A stretch of DNA of 30,990 nucleotides from an uncultured Romboutsia sp. (lineage in GTDB: Bacteria > Bacillota > Clostridia > Peptostreptococcales > Peptostreptococcaceae), in the NCBI GenBank assembly GCA_937907205.1, contig CALESE010000201.1:1-30990 (forward strand), written 5' to 3'. The number at the start of each line of letters is the position of its first letter. Within the stretch, counting starts at the first letter, position 1. Of the stretch, positions 15,086 to 23,143 are shown piece by piece. Under the pieces are notes generated by a model, which was not told the DNA's origin, did not search any database, and saw only the letters and a program-made list of their open reading frames with translations. A program made the position numbers and the translations under genes.

Positions 15086-18000
15086 TTATTTATTATTTAC
15101 TAAAGATTTTATTTCCTCAAAGGCATTTTCATTTCCATTTCCACCAACTTTAGTAATCTTACTTGCTTTTATACTTGATATAAATTGTTTTTGATAATCT
15201 TTCAAATTATTATCTACTAACAATACTGGTGATTTTTCTCTAGCTGCTAAACTTCCAATAGTTATAGAGTCTACCAAATCGCCTTCTTGTTTTATACCAT
15301 TTTTAGATACAAATATATTATTTAACTTATCTGATTTGTAAAATTCTTTTATTATATTTATATTTGTTTCTTCTCTACGAGAACCAGAAATTCTAGTAAC
15401 AGTAGCCTTTGATAATTTATTTAATTCTTTAATTAAACTATCAGATAAATTTGATTTACCACCTATAGTATATATTTTATTTATATTTTGTGATTTAATA
15501 AAATCACTTCCACTTGGTAAACTATCTTTATCAGATAAAATTATTGGCATTTTATTTTGAGAAGCCACAGGACCTATACTAACTGCATCAGCTAATCCCT
15601 TTAGACCATTTACAATTGCTATATCAGATATTTTATTAGTCTTGGCTATATATTTTGCAATTTCTACACTTGTTTCAAAACGATTTTTACCAAATATTCT
15701 AACAGTACTTATTCCCATATTTTTTAATTCTTTTTCTATATTTTTATCTAAAGCACTTTCTCCACCGATTAGATACACTGTTTTAGTTTTTAATCTTTGA
15801 AGTTCTTTCTTTGTAGCATCATGTAATTTATCTTTTGGTGATAATAATACAGGTGCATCTTTAGAAGCTGCAAGTGGTGATGCTGCTAATGAATCTACTA
15901 TTGAGAATCCATTTGTAATAACTACATTTTCAGCTTTATCCCATTTACTACTTATTTTTGTTGCAGTTTCAAATCGATTTAATCCAGTTAAAGTTTCAAA
16001 CTCTGTTTTAGGAGTACTATCTTCTACATTTACATTAGTTGTAAGTACCATATTATTTGTACCTACACCTAAAGTATATAATATTTTTGTATTACCTTTT
16101 GATTTAGCAGTTACAACACCATTTGAAACAGTTGCTATTGATTGATTTTGGCTTGACCAAGATCCATTTAAAGTTGTATTTGGAGTTGTAGCTACATTAA
16201 TTTTTTTGCTAGGTAAATTTAAAACATCTAAGTTAATTTCAGTGTCTACTTTAATTCCAGTAACACCTTCTTTTCCAGTTGCGCCTATATTTATATTTCC
16301 CCATATATCAACATATCCAATACCATCAGATTGTTTACTACTATTTATATCAAAATAACTATTTTTAGGTTGTTTATATTTTTCTCCGCTTGTAAATAAG
16401 TTTAAACCTATAAGCCCACCAGTTCTGTCTGAACTTTCTTTTTTAGATACAGAACCTAAAGAGTAAGTATTTTCTATTTTTGCGTTTGAATTAATTCCTA
16501 TAAGTCCACCTACATTACCAGCACCAACTACATTTGCTTTTGAGTATGAGTTTGATATATTAGCACTATCAGTAGAGTAGGCTATAAGTCCACCAGATGC
16601 ATCTAATCCGCCACTATTAGATTTAGAACCCTCAACTTTTCCAGATTCTACCTTAACATTATTTATATTTCCAGATGCCGAACCTACAAGAGATGCAGCT
16701 CTTCCAGATGTGTTAACAATATTAACATTTTCAAGAACTAAATTTTTTACAGTAGATTTCATATCTATTGAATCAAATAATGCTGCTGCATAACCAGGAG
16801 AACTTTGTTTAATTGTAAGGTTTTTTATTTTATATCCTTGACCATCAAAGTTACCACTAAAATATCCTAATCCTTCAAAGTTATTTACTTTACTCATATC
16901 AATATCATTAGTCATTTTAAAATGAGCATTACTTTGACCTTTTACTAAATCTAAATCTGATGCTTCAGAAATTAGATAAGGATCTGAAGCTGTTCCACTA
17001 CCTTTTGTAGAAGGAACTTTAACATCAAATGTAATAGTATCATTATTTCCACTTGAAACATTAGATATTACAATTCTACTATTTGTACCATCACTATAAT
17101 GTATAGTATCGTTATCAAATGTATTTGAAGAAGGTGTATCTTTTCCAAGAGATGTTCTGCCACTTTCTGATGATAATGTTGCCTTATTTAAATCACCATT
17201 TCCATCTCCTAGTCTAGTTTCTCTTGGTCTAAAAACGTACATAAAGTCTTCAATTTTATTTCCATTAGATGGATTAAATTTATTATTTATTCTATAAACA
17301 ATTATTCCACCGTGATCCATATTTACATATTTGTTAAATCCTTCTTTTTTACGAAACTCAACAACGAAAGATTCATTTTTATTTAATGGAGATTTTATTA
17401 TAACAGCTTTCTTTTCATTTGGATTATCATACTTAGGTTTTGATAGTGTTACTTTATGAGTTCCTGGACCTATTACTTGAAGTTTTGAACCCCAATTTAA
17501 GTATTCATTTTGATAAAAAGCTGTTATTGGATTTAATGCTTGAGATCCGTTTGATGCCATCATGCTCCATTGACCAACAGGATTACCTATTTGAGAGTTT
17601 CTATATAAATCTGGTAATCCTAACACATGAAGGAATTCATGTACTATAACGCCATATGCTGTACGTGTTTTACTGAAAATTCCTCCAGGGTAATTAGGGT
17701 CTCCTGTTGTTATTAAGTTATAATTAAATACATCTTTACCAGCTATTTTAGTTTGGAAATATCCATCTGCTTTATGTGGCCATAATAAATCTTGGAATCC
17801 TATACCATAATAAGGTCCATAATTTCCTTCTGTAAAAAAGGAAATTGCATCTATATAACCATCATTATTAGTATCAAGCTGATCTCCAGTAAAATCTTTT
17901 TCTATCTGAGATTTTACATGATTTAAAGCTCCTTCTAATAATTCAGATTCTCTTTTATTTTGTTCTATTATGTTTGTATATCCATCTGGAGCTAAATTGC

Positions 18001-18469
18001 TTTTTTTCATAAAATATGTTCTAGGCTTACTTGATACATATGGAATTACAGTTGTACCATTATTTTTCTCATTAGGGTATATACTTGTTTTTACATCTAA
18101 TTTGTTATATGACATAGATTTTAAGTATTGATTTAATGATACTAATGGTATTTTTCCATAAGACGAATCATTTGTTCCACCTGTATTAAATACTTCTTCA
18201 GCTTTAGCTCGTGTGTCTGAGTCATTAATAGTTATTGATTTTTGGTCTTCAAACTCTATAAATACAGCTATATTATTTATTTTTCCAGTTGTTTTCAGAT
18301 TTTTTGCTTCTTTTGACTTTTTCTTTTTTAAGTTATATAAATCTGTGTAATCTTCAAGTACATTAATCTCTGGGCTTTTAATATTATCCATTGCATAAAT
18401 CGGAATTAATGAATTTGAAAGTATTACTGATAAAGCTATTGATAATGATACAATTTTTTTGAATACCAT
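15086..18469 (-). CDS. M6-family metalloprotease with GLUG, Big_2-like and CWB2 domains
   Basis: This 1127-residue surface protein has a signal peptide at residues 1-26 or so. An M6 (immune inhibitor A-like) peptidase domain follows (about 60-480); its zinc site H277-E278-F-L-H281-V-L-G284-L-P-D287 is complete and followed by LY, as in the family. GLUG-type repeats (about 490-690) hold several GGLIG motifs and an NFDGQGYKIKNLTI stretch. A Big_2-like Ig domain (about 725-800) contains NQSIATVSNGVVTAKSKG. Three C-terminal CWB2 repeats start near 826, 926 and 1026. The protease would be held on the cell surface and could process host or self surface proteins (inference). A GGAGG site precedes the ATG, with a TTGAAA-17-TATTAT promoter about 90 bases upstream. 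An intact active site argues that it is functional. Confidence 0.92.
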   Translation of the reverse strand: MVFKKIVSLSIALSVILSNSLIPIYAMDNIKSPEINVLEDYTDLYNLKKKKSKEAKNLKTTGKINNIAVFIEFEDQKSITINDSDTRAKAEEVFNTGGTNDSSYGKIPLVSLNQYLKSMSYNKLDVKTSIYPNEKNNGTTVIPYVSSKPRTYFMKKSNLAPDGYTNIIEQNKRESELLEGALNHVKSQIEKDFTGDQLDTNNDGYIDAISFFTEGNYGPYYGIGFQDLLWPHKADGYFQTKIAGKDVFNYNLITTGDPNYPGGIFSKTRTAYGVIVHEFLHVLGLPDLYRNSQIGNPVGQWSMMASNGSQALNPITAFYQNEYLNWGSKLQVIGPGTHKVTLSKPKYDNPNEKKAVIIKSPLNKNESFVVEFRKKEGFNKYVNMDHGGIIVYRINNKFNPSNGNKIEDFMYVFRPRETRLGDGNGDLNKATLSSESGRTSLGKDTPSSNTFDNDTIHYSDGTNSRIVISNVSSGNNDTITFDVKVPSTKGSGTASDPYLISEASDLDLVKGQSNAHFKMTNDIDMSKVNNFEGLGYFSGNFDGQGYKIKNLTIKQSSPGYAAALFDSIDMKSTVKNLVLENVNIVNTSGRAASLVGSASGNINNVKVESGKVEGSKSNSGGLDASGGLIAYSTDSANISNSYSKANVVGAGNVGGLIGINSNAKIENTYSLGSVSKKESSDRTGGLIGLNLFTSGEKYKQPKNSYFDINSSKQSDGIGYVDIWGNINIGATGKEGVTGIKVDTEINLDVLNLPSKKINVATTPNTTLNGSWSSQNQSIATVSNGVVTAKSKGNTKILYTLGVGTNNMVLTTNVNVEDSTPKTEFETLTGLNRFETATKISSKWDKAENVVITNGFSIVDSLAASPLAASKDAPVLLSPKDKLHDATKKELQRLKTKTVYLIGGESALDKNIEKELKNMGISTVRIFGKNRFETSVEIAKYIAKTNKISDIAIVNGLKGLADAVSIGPVASQNKMPIILSDKDSLPSGSDFIKSQNINKIYTIGGKSNLSDSLIKELNKLSKATVTRISGSRREETNINIIKEFYKSDKLNNIFVSKNGIKQEGDLVDSITIGSLAAREKSPVLLVDNNLKDYQKQFISSIKASKITKVGGNGNENAFEEIKSLVNNK

Positions 18470-18521
18470 TTAAACACCTCCTGCTAAATAAACACACTAT
18501 TTATAATAGATTTAAAAATCA

Positions 18522-18528
18522 TGTCGAA
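18522..18528 (+). promoter_or_regulatory. possible Spo0A box before the M6 Cwp gene
   Basis: TGTCGAA matches the 0A-box core exactly and lies just downstream of the promoter at 18560-18588. On the minus strand TTCGACA is followed by TATAAATAGTGTGTT; the slpA upstream region has TTCGACA followed by TATAAATAGTGTT. TCGACA with TATAAA 16 bases on could instead be a second promoter. Confidence 0.3.
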
Positions 18529-18559
18529 AATAGTAGTTTTTTGTATTATTTATATAATA

Positions 18560-18588
18560 ATAATATATTTTATAATAAAAATTTTCAA
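18560..18588 (-). promoter_or_regulatory. promoter of the M6 protease Cwp gene
   Basis: On the minus strand TTGAAA (18588-18583), 17 bases and TATTAT (18565-18560) fit a sigma-A promoter, identical in hexamers and spacing to that of slpA. Confidence 0.65.
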
Positions 18589-18615
18589 TAAAAAACTGGA
18601 TTTTCTTGAGTAACC

Positions 18616-18645
18616 AAAAAAGCCACTCTCTGCTAAGAGTGACTT
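18616..18645 (-). terminator. terminator of the DUF1659/DUF2922/YvrJ operon
   Basis: On the minus strand AAAGTCACTCT pairs with AGAGTGGCTTT around TAGC, with one wobble, and is followed by a T-run. It lies 13 bases after the stop of the YvrJ-like gene. Confidence 0.8.
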
Positions 18646-18657
18646 TAAATTTTAAAC

Positions 18658-18801
18658 TTATTTTATATTTAATATATTTTTAGATAAATCATTAATACTA
18701 TCTGTTAGACTAGATAGCTTTCCTTCAATTCTTATCAATAAATACATAGATAAAGCAATGGGAAAGCCAACATTAGCTACAAGAGTTTGTATATTATCCA
18801 T
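18658..18801 (-). CDS. YvrJ-family small membrane protein
   Basis: This 47-residue protein begins MDNIQTLVANVGFPIALSMY and continues LLIRIEGKLSSLTDSINDLS. The VGFPIA motif and the single membrane helix ending in RIEGKL, followed by a short amphipathic helix, are the YvrJ family signature. Its function is unknown. It is the third gene of a compact operon, starting 10 bases after the DUF2922 gene's stop, and a terminator follows. Proteins with DUF1659, DUF2922 and YvrJ domains are often encoded together in Firmicutes. The topology resembles a phage holin-like peptide, but I see no lysis gene. Confidence 0.8.
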   Translation of the reverse strand: MDNIQTLVANVGFPIALSMYLLIRIEGKLSSLTDSINDLSKNILNIK

Positions 18802-18810
18802 ATTAAAATA

Positions 18811-19038
18811 TTATATATCTAAATCATATTCAGTAGTATCAGTAGTAACTACCTTAGCATCAACTAAAGATACTAAAGAAGCTCCATTAATATTAAATAT
18901 GTCTTTAGATAATATTAATAACATAGCATCATTTATTTCTTCTTCTGTTAAATCAGTTCTTGGTGAGTCAACAGTTATAGATACCTTCTTATCAAGTTCA
19001 GTTTTAAAGTTCATTATTAATTTAGTTTTTATTTCCAT
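18811..19038 (-). CDS. DUF2922 family protein
   Basis: This 75-residue protein fits DUF2922. A conserved IMNFKTELDKKVSITVDSPRTDLTEEEINDAM stretch is followed by a C-terminal GASLVSLVDAKVVTTDTTEYDLDI beta-rich end. No enzymatic motif is present and the function is unknown. AGGGGGA lies about 7 bases before the ATG. It is the middle gene of a three-gene operon, 18 bases after the DUF1659 gene, and both are small soluble proteins. Confidence 0.85.
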   Translation of the reverse strand: MEIKTKLIMNFKTELDKKVSITVDSPRTDLTEEEINDAMLLILSKDIFNINGASLVSLVDAKVVTTDTTEYDLDI

Positions 19039-19056
19039 GATTAAATCCCCCTTTTA

Positions 19057-19278
19057 TTATTCAGATATAGTAGTATTATCAATTTTTTGTACTTCAATCA
19101 ATGAATGTTCTTGTAGTGATGATATAGATTTAGCAACTAAATACAAATCCTCGTTAGTAACATTTGGATTTACTTTAGAGTAAGTTTTAGTTTTAACTAT
19201 TACCTTTCCATTATCATCTTTACCACAATCAAATCTTAATTTTAATCCAGTTGGATTATTAGTTGAAATTACTGCCAT
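19057..19278 (-). CDS. DUF1659 family protein
   Basis: This 73-residue protein matches DUF1659. It opens MAVISTNNPTGLKLRFDCG, then has KTKTYSKVNPNVTNEDLYLVAKSISSLQEHSL, where the KTKTYSKV strand and the LYLVAKSISSLQ helix are the recognisable parts. The family's function is unknown. AAAGGAGGA before the ATG supports the start. It heads the DUF1659-DUF2922-YvrJ operon and is divergent from the second Mor-like gene, with about 190 bases of control region between them. Confidence 0.85.
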   Translation of the reverse strand: MAVISTNNPTGLKLRFDCGKDDNGKVIVKTKTYSKVNPNVTNEDLYLVAKSISSLQEHSLIEVQKIDNTTISE

Positions 19279-19470
19279 TTTACTTCCTCCTTTAAAATAT
19301 ATTAAGCAATGTGTCTTGCTTATATTTATATAGTATCTTCTAAAGTAGGTATGTAGTTAAAATGTAGTTTTACAATAAATTTTCTAACTTAAATTAAAAT
19401 TTATATTATTAGAAAATTAGGTAAAAAATAAATATTATTATATTAAAGAATAAAGGGGGGAGTAGTAGTT

Positions 19471-19728
19471 ATGAAAATAAATATGGAAGATGTATGCGAA
19501 AATATACAAACTTTATATGATATAGTTGGAATGGAAAAATTTTTAGAAATAGCTAGGATGTATGGAGGAACTAATATATACATACCTACATACAAAAGTA
19601 TAATAAGAAATAATAGAAATAGAGAAATTATACGAAAGTATAACGGTAAAAATATAAATATATTAGCAAATGAATATGGAATAAGTTATACTCAAGTTAA
19701 AAAAATCATAAAAGAGCATAACTTATAG
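19471..19728 (+). CDS. Mor-family transcriptional activator-like protein (copy 2)
   Basis: This 85-residue protein is a paralogue of the Mor-like protein at 9423 and the same length. It shares YGGTNIYIPTYKSIIRNNRNREI and then YNGKNINILANEYGISYTQVKKII, a helix-turn-helix with a basic segment before it. AGGGGGGAG precedes the ATG. Unlike copy 1 it stands alone, with no replication genes beside it, and is divergent from the DUF1659 operon, which makes that operon a candidate target (inference). The dehydrogenase gene begins 52 bases after it behind its own promoter. Confidence 0.8.
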   Translation: MKINMEDVCENIQTLYDIVGMEKFLEIARMYGGTNIYIPTYKSIIRNNRNREIIRKYNGKNINILANEYGISYTQVKKIIKEHNL

Positions 19729-19739
19729 CACTTATGTAG

Positions 19740-19748
19740 TGGTATAAT
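19740..19748 (+). promoter_or_regulatory. extended -10 promoter of the nucleotide-sugar dehydrogenase
   Basis: TGGTATAAT (TG at 19740-19741, TATAAT at 19743-19748) lies 32 bases before the ATG. No strong -35 is visible. Confidence 0.55.
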
Positions 19749-19780
19749 AGGTATATAAGAAAAAAGACTCGGAGGATAAA

Positions 19781-21091
19781 ATGAACTTATATAATGATAT
19801 AATAAACAAAAAAGAAAAAATATCAGTTGTTGGTCTTGGATATGTAGGTATACCACTAGCAGTTGAATTTGCAAAGCATGTTAATGTAATAGGGTTTGAT
19901 ATAAATGAAGAAAAAGTTAATTCTTACATAAAGGGGGTTGATTCTACTAAAGAAGTTGGGGATTATGAAATAAAAAATACTAAAGTAGAATTTACTTGTG
20001 ATGAAAATAAATTAAAAGAAGCAAAGTTTCATATAGTAGCAGTGCCAACACCTATAAATAGTGACAAAACACCAGACTTAAAGCCAGTAATAGGTGCTAC
20101 AAAGTCAGTTGCTAGAAATCTTACAAAAGGCTCAATAGTAGTATATGAATCAACTGTATATCCAGGAACGACAGAAGATATATGTATACCTATACTTGAA
20201 GAAATATCAGGACTTAAATATGGACAAGATTTTAAAGTAGGATACTCTCCAGAGAGAATAAATCCAGGGGATAAGGTAAATAAATTAACTACAATAGTAA
20301 AGATAGTATCTGGAAGCGATGAAAAAACACTAGATATAGTTGCAAAAGTATATGAAATAATAATAGAAGCTGGGGTATATAGAGCTGAAAGTATAAAAGT
20401 TGCTGAAGCTGCAAAGGTTATAGAAAACTCTCAAAGAGATATAAATATAGCATTTATGAATGAGTTAGCTATGGTATTTAATAAAATGGATATAGATACA
20501 AAGGCTGTACTTAAAGCGGCAGGTACTAAGTGGAATTTCTTAAATTTTACACCAGGACTAGTAGGAGGACATTGTATAGGTGTTGATCCATATTACTTTA
20601 TATATAAAGCAGAGGAGTTAGGATACCACTCACAAATAATACTAGCAGGTAGAAAGATAAATGATGGTATGGCTAAGTTTGTTGTTGAAAACACTATAAA
20701 AACCCTTATAAAATCAGAAAAGCAAATAAAAGGGGCTAAAGTAGCTATAATGGGATTAACATTTAAAGAAAATTGTCCAGATACTAGAAATACTAAGGTT
20801 ATAGATATAATAGAAGAACTTAAAGAATATGGAATAGATACATTAGTATATGACCCAGTAGCAGATGAAAAAGAAGCATTTGAACATTATAAAATAAATC
20901 TTAATAAAAAAGAAGAATTAAAAGATGTAGATGCAATAATATGTGCAGTAGCTCATAAAGAACTTAAATCTATAAGTTTAGATGAGATATTAGATATGTT
21001 TAAAGAAGGAAATAAAGTATTAATAGACATAAAAGGAATATACAATAAAAAAGAAGCACAAGATAAAGGATTATTATACTGGAGCTTGTAA
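19781..21091 (+). CDS. UDP-N-acetylhexosamine 6-dehydrogenase (WbpA/TviB type)
   Basis: This 436-residue nucleotide-sugar dehydrogenase oxidises C6 of a UDP-sugar to a uronic acid using NAD. The N-terminal Rossmann motif is G18-L-G20-Y-V-G23 in VVGLGYVGIPLAVEFAKH. The middle domain has GYSPERINPGDK, typical of the WbpA/TviB subgroup. The catalytic cysteine is C265 in GGHCIGVDPYYF, and the C-terminal UDP-binding domain includes MGLTFKENCPDTRNTK. Length is typical of the family. It would supply an N-acetylhexosaminuronic acid, giving an anionic cell-wall polymer. It stands just before the glycosyltransferase/MurJ operon but is separated from it by a convergent cwp gene. A GGAGG site precedes the ATG. 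The exact sugar cannot be read from sequence. Confidence 0.92.
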   Translation: MNLYNDIINKKEKISVVGLGYVGIPLAVEFAKHVNVIGFDINEEKVNSYIKGVDSTKEVGDYEIKNTKVEFTCDENKLKEAKFHIVAVPTPINSDKTPDLKPVIGATKSVARNLTKGSIVVYESTVYPGTTEDICIPILEEISGLKYGQDFKVGYSPERINPGDKVNKLTTIVKIVSGSDEKTLDIVAKVYEIIIEAGVYRAESIKVAEAAKVIENSQRDINIAFMNELAMVFNKMDIDTKAVLKAAGTKWNFLNFTPGLVGGHCIGVDPYYFIYKAEELGYHSQIILAGRKINDGMAKFVVENTIKTLIKSEKQIKGAKVAIMGLTFKENCPDTRNTKVIDIIEELKEYGIDTLVYDPVADEKEAFEHYKINLNKKEELKDVDAIICAVAHKELKSISLDEILDMFKEGNKVLIDIKGIYNKKEAQDKGLLYWSL

Positions 21092-21102
21092 ATCTATAAA
21101 AC

Positions 21103-21137
21103 AATGCTAGAAACACTATTTTAGTATTTCTAGCATT
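21103..21137. terminator. bidirectional terminator between dehydrogenase and PepSY Cwp
   Basis: AATGCTAGAAA (21103-21113) pairs with TTTCTAGCATT (21127-21137), flanked by A/T-rich runs. It separates two convergent genes. Confidence 0.85.
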
Positions 21138-21153
21138 ATTATTTTTATAAAAA

Positions 21154-22800
21154 TTAATCATCAATCTCTATTTCTATTATTTTTCCTGTAACTGCATTTA
21201 TAGTTACTTCATAGTATACATTTCTATATTTAAGTTCAGCTTCATATTCTCTATCATCTCTATCATATTCTAACTTAAATATTGATGCACCAGGGAATCT
21301 TGCTAATAAAACTGATCTAGCTTTATCTCTAGATATTACATTTGAATTAGTTGGCTTATTTGAGTTACTTTGATGATTGTAATCATCATCTATTTCAAAC
21401 TCAAGTATAGCACCATTAAGTGCACTTACTGTAACTTCATAATATTTATTATTGTATTTTATATTTGCTTCATATTCATTATCTTCTCTATCGTACTTTA
21501 GTTTTAAAATAGTAGATCCTGGGAACTTAGCAGCTATTATATTTCTAACTTTTGATTCATTTGTTAAAGCTGAATTATTAGAACCTACAATCCCATTGTA
21601 ATAACCATCAATTTCTATATCAATAAATGCTCCATTATAAGCACTTATTTCAACTTCATATACTTTATTATTATGAACTATCTTAGCATCATATTCATTA
21701 TCATCTTGATCATAAGTTATATAAAGTATTTGTCCTCCACTAAATCTATTTAGCAGTATTTGTTTTGCTTGTATAAGAGATATTTTTTTTGTAAGGTTAT
21801 TTAAATATCCACCCTTAATAGAAACAGCTTGATTAAAGGCTTTAGTATTATCCCCTCCACCTATTTGTACAAGTTCATTTATATCTACACTATTAAGGTA
21901 ACTTTTTTGTTCTTGATTTATATTTTCTCTAGTTAGTAATATAGGTGAGCTTTTCTTAGCAGATAAACTACCTAATGCTATTGCATCAACTAAATGTGAA
22001 TTGTTTTTTATTCCGTTTTTTACAATAAATACTTTATCTAACTTTTTATTAGGATAAAACTTTTTAATTACATTCATATTAGTTTCATCTCTATTTAATC
22101 CAGTTAGTCTTTGTACATTGTTTATTCCACTTATAATAGATGATGGGATAGCAGTTTCTCCACCTATAACGTATTTTTCTTTTATTTTGCTATTATTTAT
22201 AAAGCCTTTTGCATAGTTAAGACCTTTAGACTTTGATGTAAGTATAATAGGCATATTATTTTGTGCTGCAGGTCCAGAAATACTTGTAGCATCTGCTAGT
22301 CCTGTTTCTCCATTTACAATGGCAACTTTAGTAACAGATGTAACTTTATTTATTTCATTAGCTACCTTTAAAGACATATCATATATGTCTTTACCTTTTA
22401 TATAATGTACATTTACACCTAAAGCCTTTAAATCACTTTGAACTTTACTAGAAAGTCTATTTCCAGCTTCAACTAAATACACATTTTTTACTCCTAGCCT
22501 TATTAACTCAGCTTTAGTATCATTGTGAAGTTTATTTTCATCAGTTAATAAAATAGGTGCATTCTTTAATTTAGCTAGTGGAGTAGAACATAATGCAGAT
22601 ACTAAATCAAATCCAGATGTAATAATTGCATTATCTGCCTTATACCATCCTGATTTACTAACCTCAATAGCTGTTTGATATCTTTGATTTCCAATAAGCC
22701 TTTCTTGCTTTATATTATTTGTATTAGCAAAAGCAAAGCTTGAGTTTGATAATATAAGTACGCTTAATAAAGATATACTTATATATTTTTTTAGTTTCAT
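21154..22800 (-). CDS. CWB2-anchored protein with three PepSY domains
   Basis: This 548-residue protein has a signal peptide ending near FAFANT, three CWB2 repeats at the N-terminus (starting near 34, 133 and 233), and three tandem PepSY domains at about 340-400, 418-475 and 490-548. Each PepSY unit has a predicted helix (LLNRF, IIAAKFPGS, LLARFPGAS) followed by a YDxDDxEYxA strand and ends in an IEIDD-like strand. PepSY domains occur as inhibitory modules of proteases (family knowledge), so it may restrain or protect surface proteases such as the M6 protein of this locus (inference). The anchor is N-terminal, unlike in SlpA. AGGAGG precedes the ATG, and a TATAAT-like box is about 45 bases upstream. 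Confidence 0.9.
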   Translation of the reverse strand: MKLKKYISISLLSVLILSNSSFAFANTNNIKQERLIGNQRYQTAIEVSKSGWYKADNAIITSGFDLVSALCSTPLAKLKNAPILLTDENKLHNDTKAELIRLGVKNVYLVEAGNRLSSKVQSDLKALGVNVHYIKGKDIYDMSLKVANEINKVTSVTKVAIVNGETGLADATSISGPAAQNNMPIILTSKSKGLNYAKGFINNSKIKEKYVIGGETAIPSSIISGINNVQRLTGLNRDETNMNVIKKFYPNKKLDKVFIVKNGIKNNSHLVDAIALGSLSAKKSSPILLTRENINQEQKSYLNSVDINELVQIGGGDNTKAFNQAVSIKGGYLNNLTKKISLIQAKQILLNRFSGGQILYITYDQDDNEYDAKIVHNNKVYEVEISAYNGAFIDIEIDGYYNGIVGSNNSALTNESKVRNIIAAKFPGSTILKLKYDREDNEYEANIKYNNKYYEVTVSALNGAILEFEIDDDYNHQSNSNKPTNSNVISRDKARSVLLARFPGASIFKLEYDRDDREYEAELKYRNVYYEVTINAVTGKIIEIEIDD

Positions 22801-23016
22801 ATAAATAATTCCTCCTAATCATGATACTACTTGATGTCTGCTATAAATTATATAATCAATACTTTTAACATTTATCTAATTTTGTGAATTTATATGATAA
22901 AATTTGCTAAAGTATTCGTTTTATAATTTATAGGTAACAAATAGTATATATTAAAGAAAACTAAAATTCAAATATATTTTAAATTATAATAATTAGGTAA
23001 ATATTGGGATTATATA

Positions 23017-23046
23017 TTGAAAAATAGTATAAATATGAATTATAAA
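23017..23046 (+). promoter_or_regulatory. promoter of the glycosyltransferase/MurJ operon
   Basis: TTGAAA (23017-23022), 18 bases and TATAAA (23041-23046) fit a sigma-A promoter about 100 bases before the first glycosyltransferase. The rest of the 343-base gap to the divergent PepSY Cwp gene is AT-rich and holds no ORF or strong hairpin that I can see. Confidence 0.5.
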
Positions 23047-23143
23047 ATAAATTTTATTTTAAATAAGTTATAATTAGTATAAAATATTAAGAAGATGTTA
23101 AAATATGGACAATATTAGTCTATTACAATAGAGAGGTAACTTT

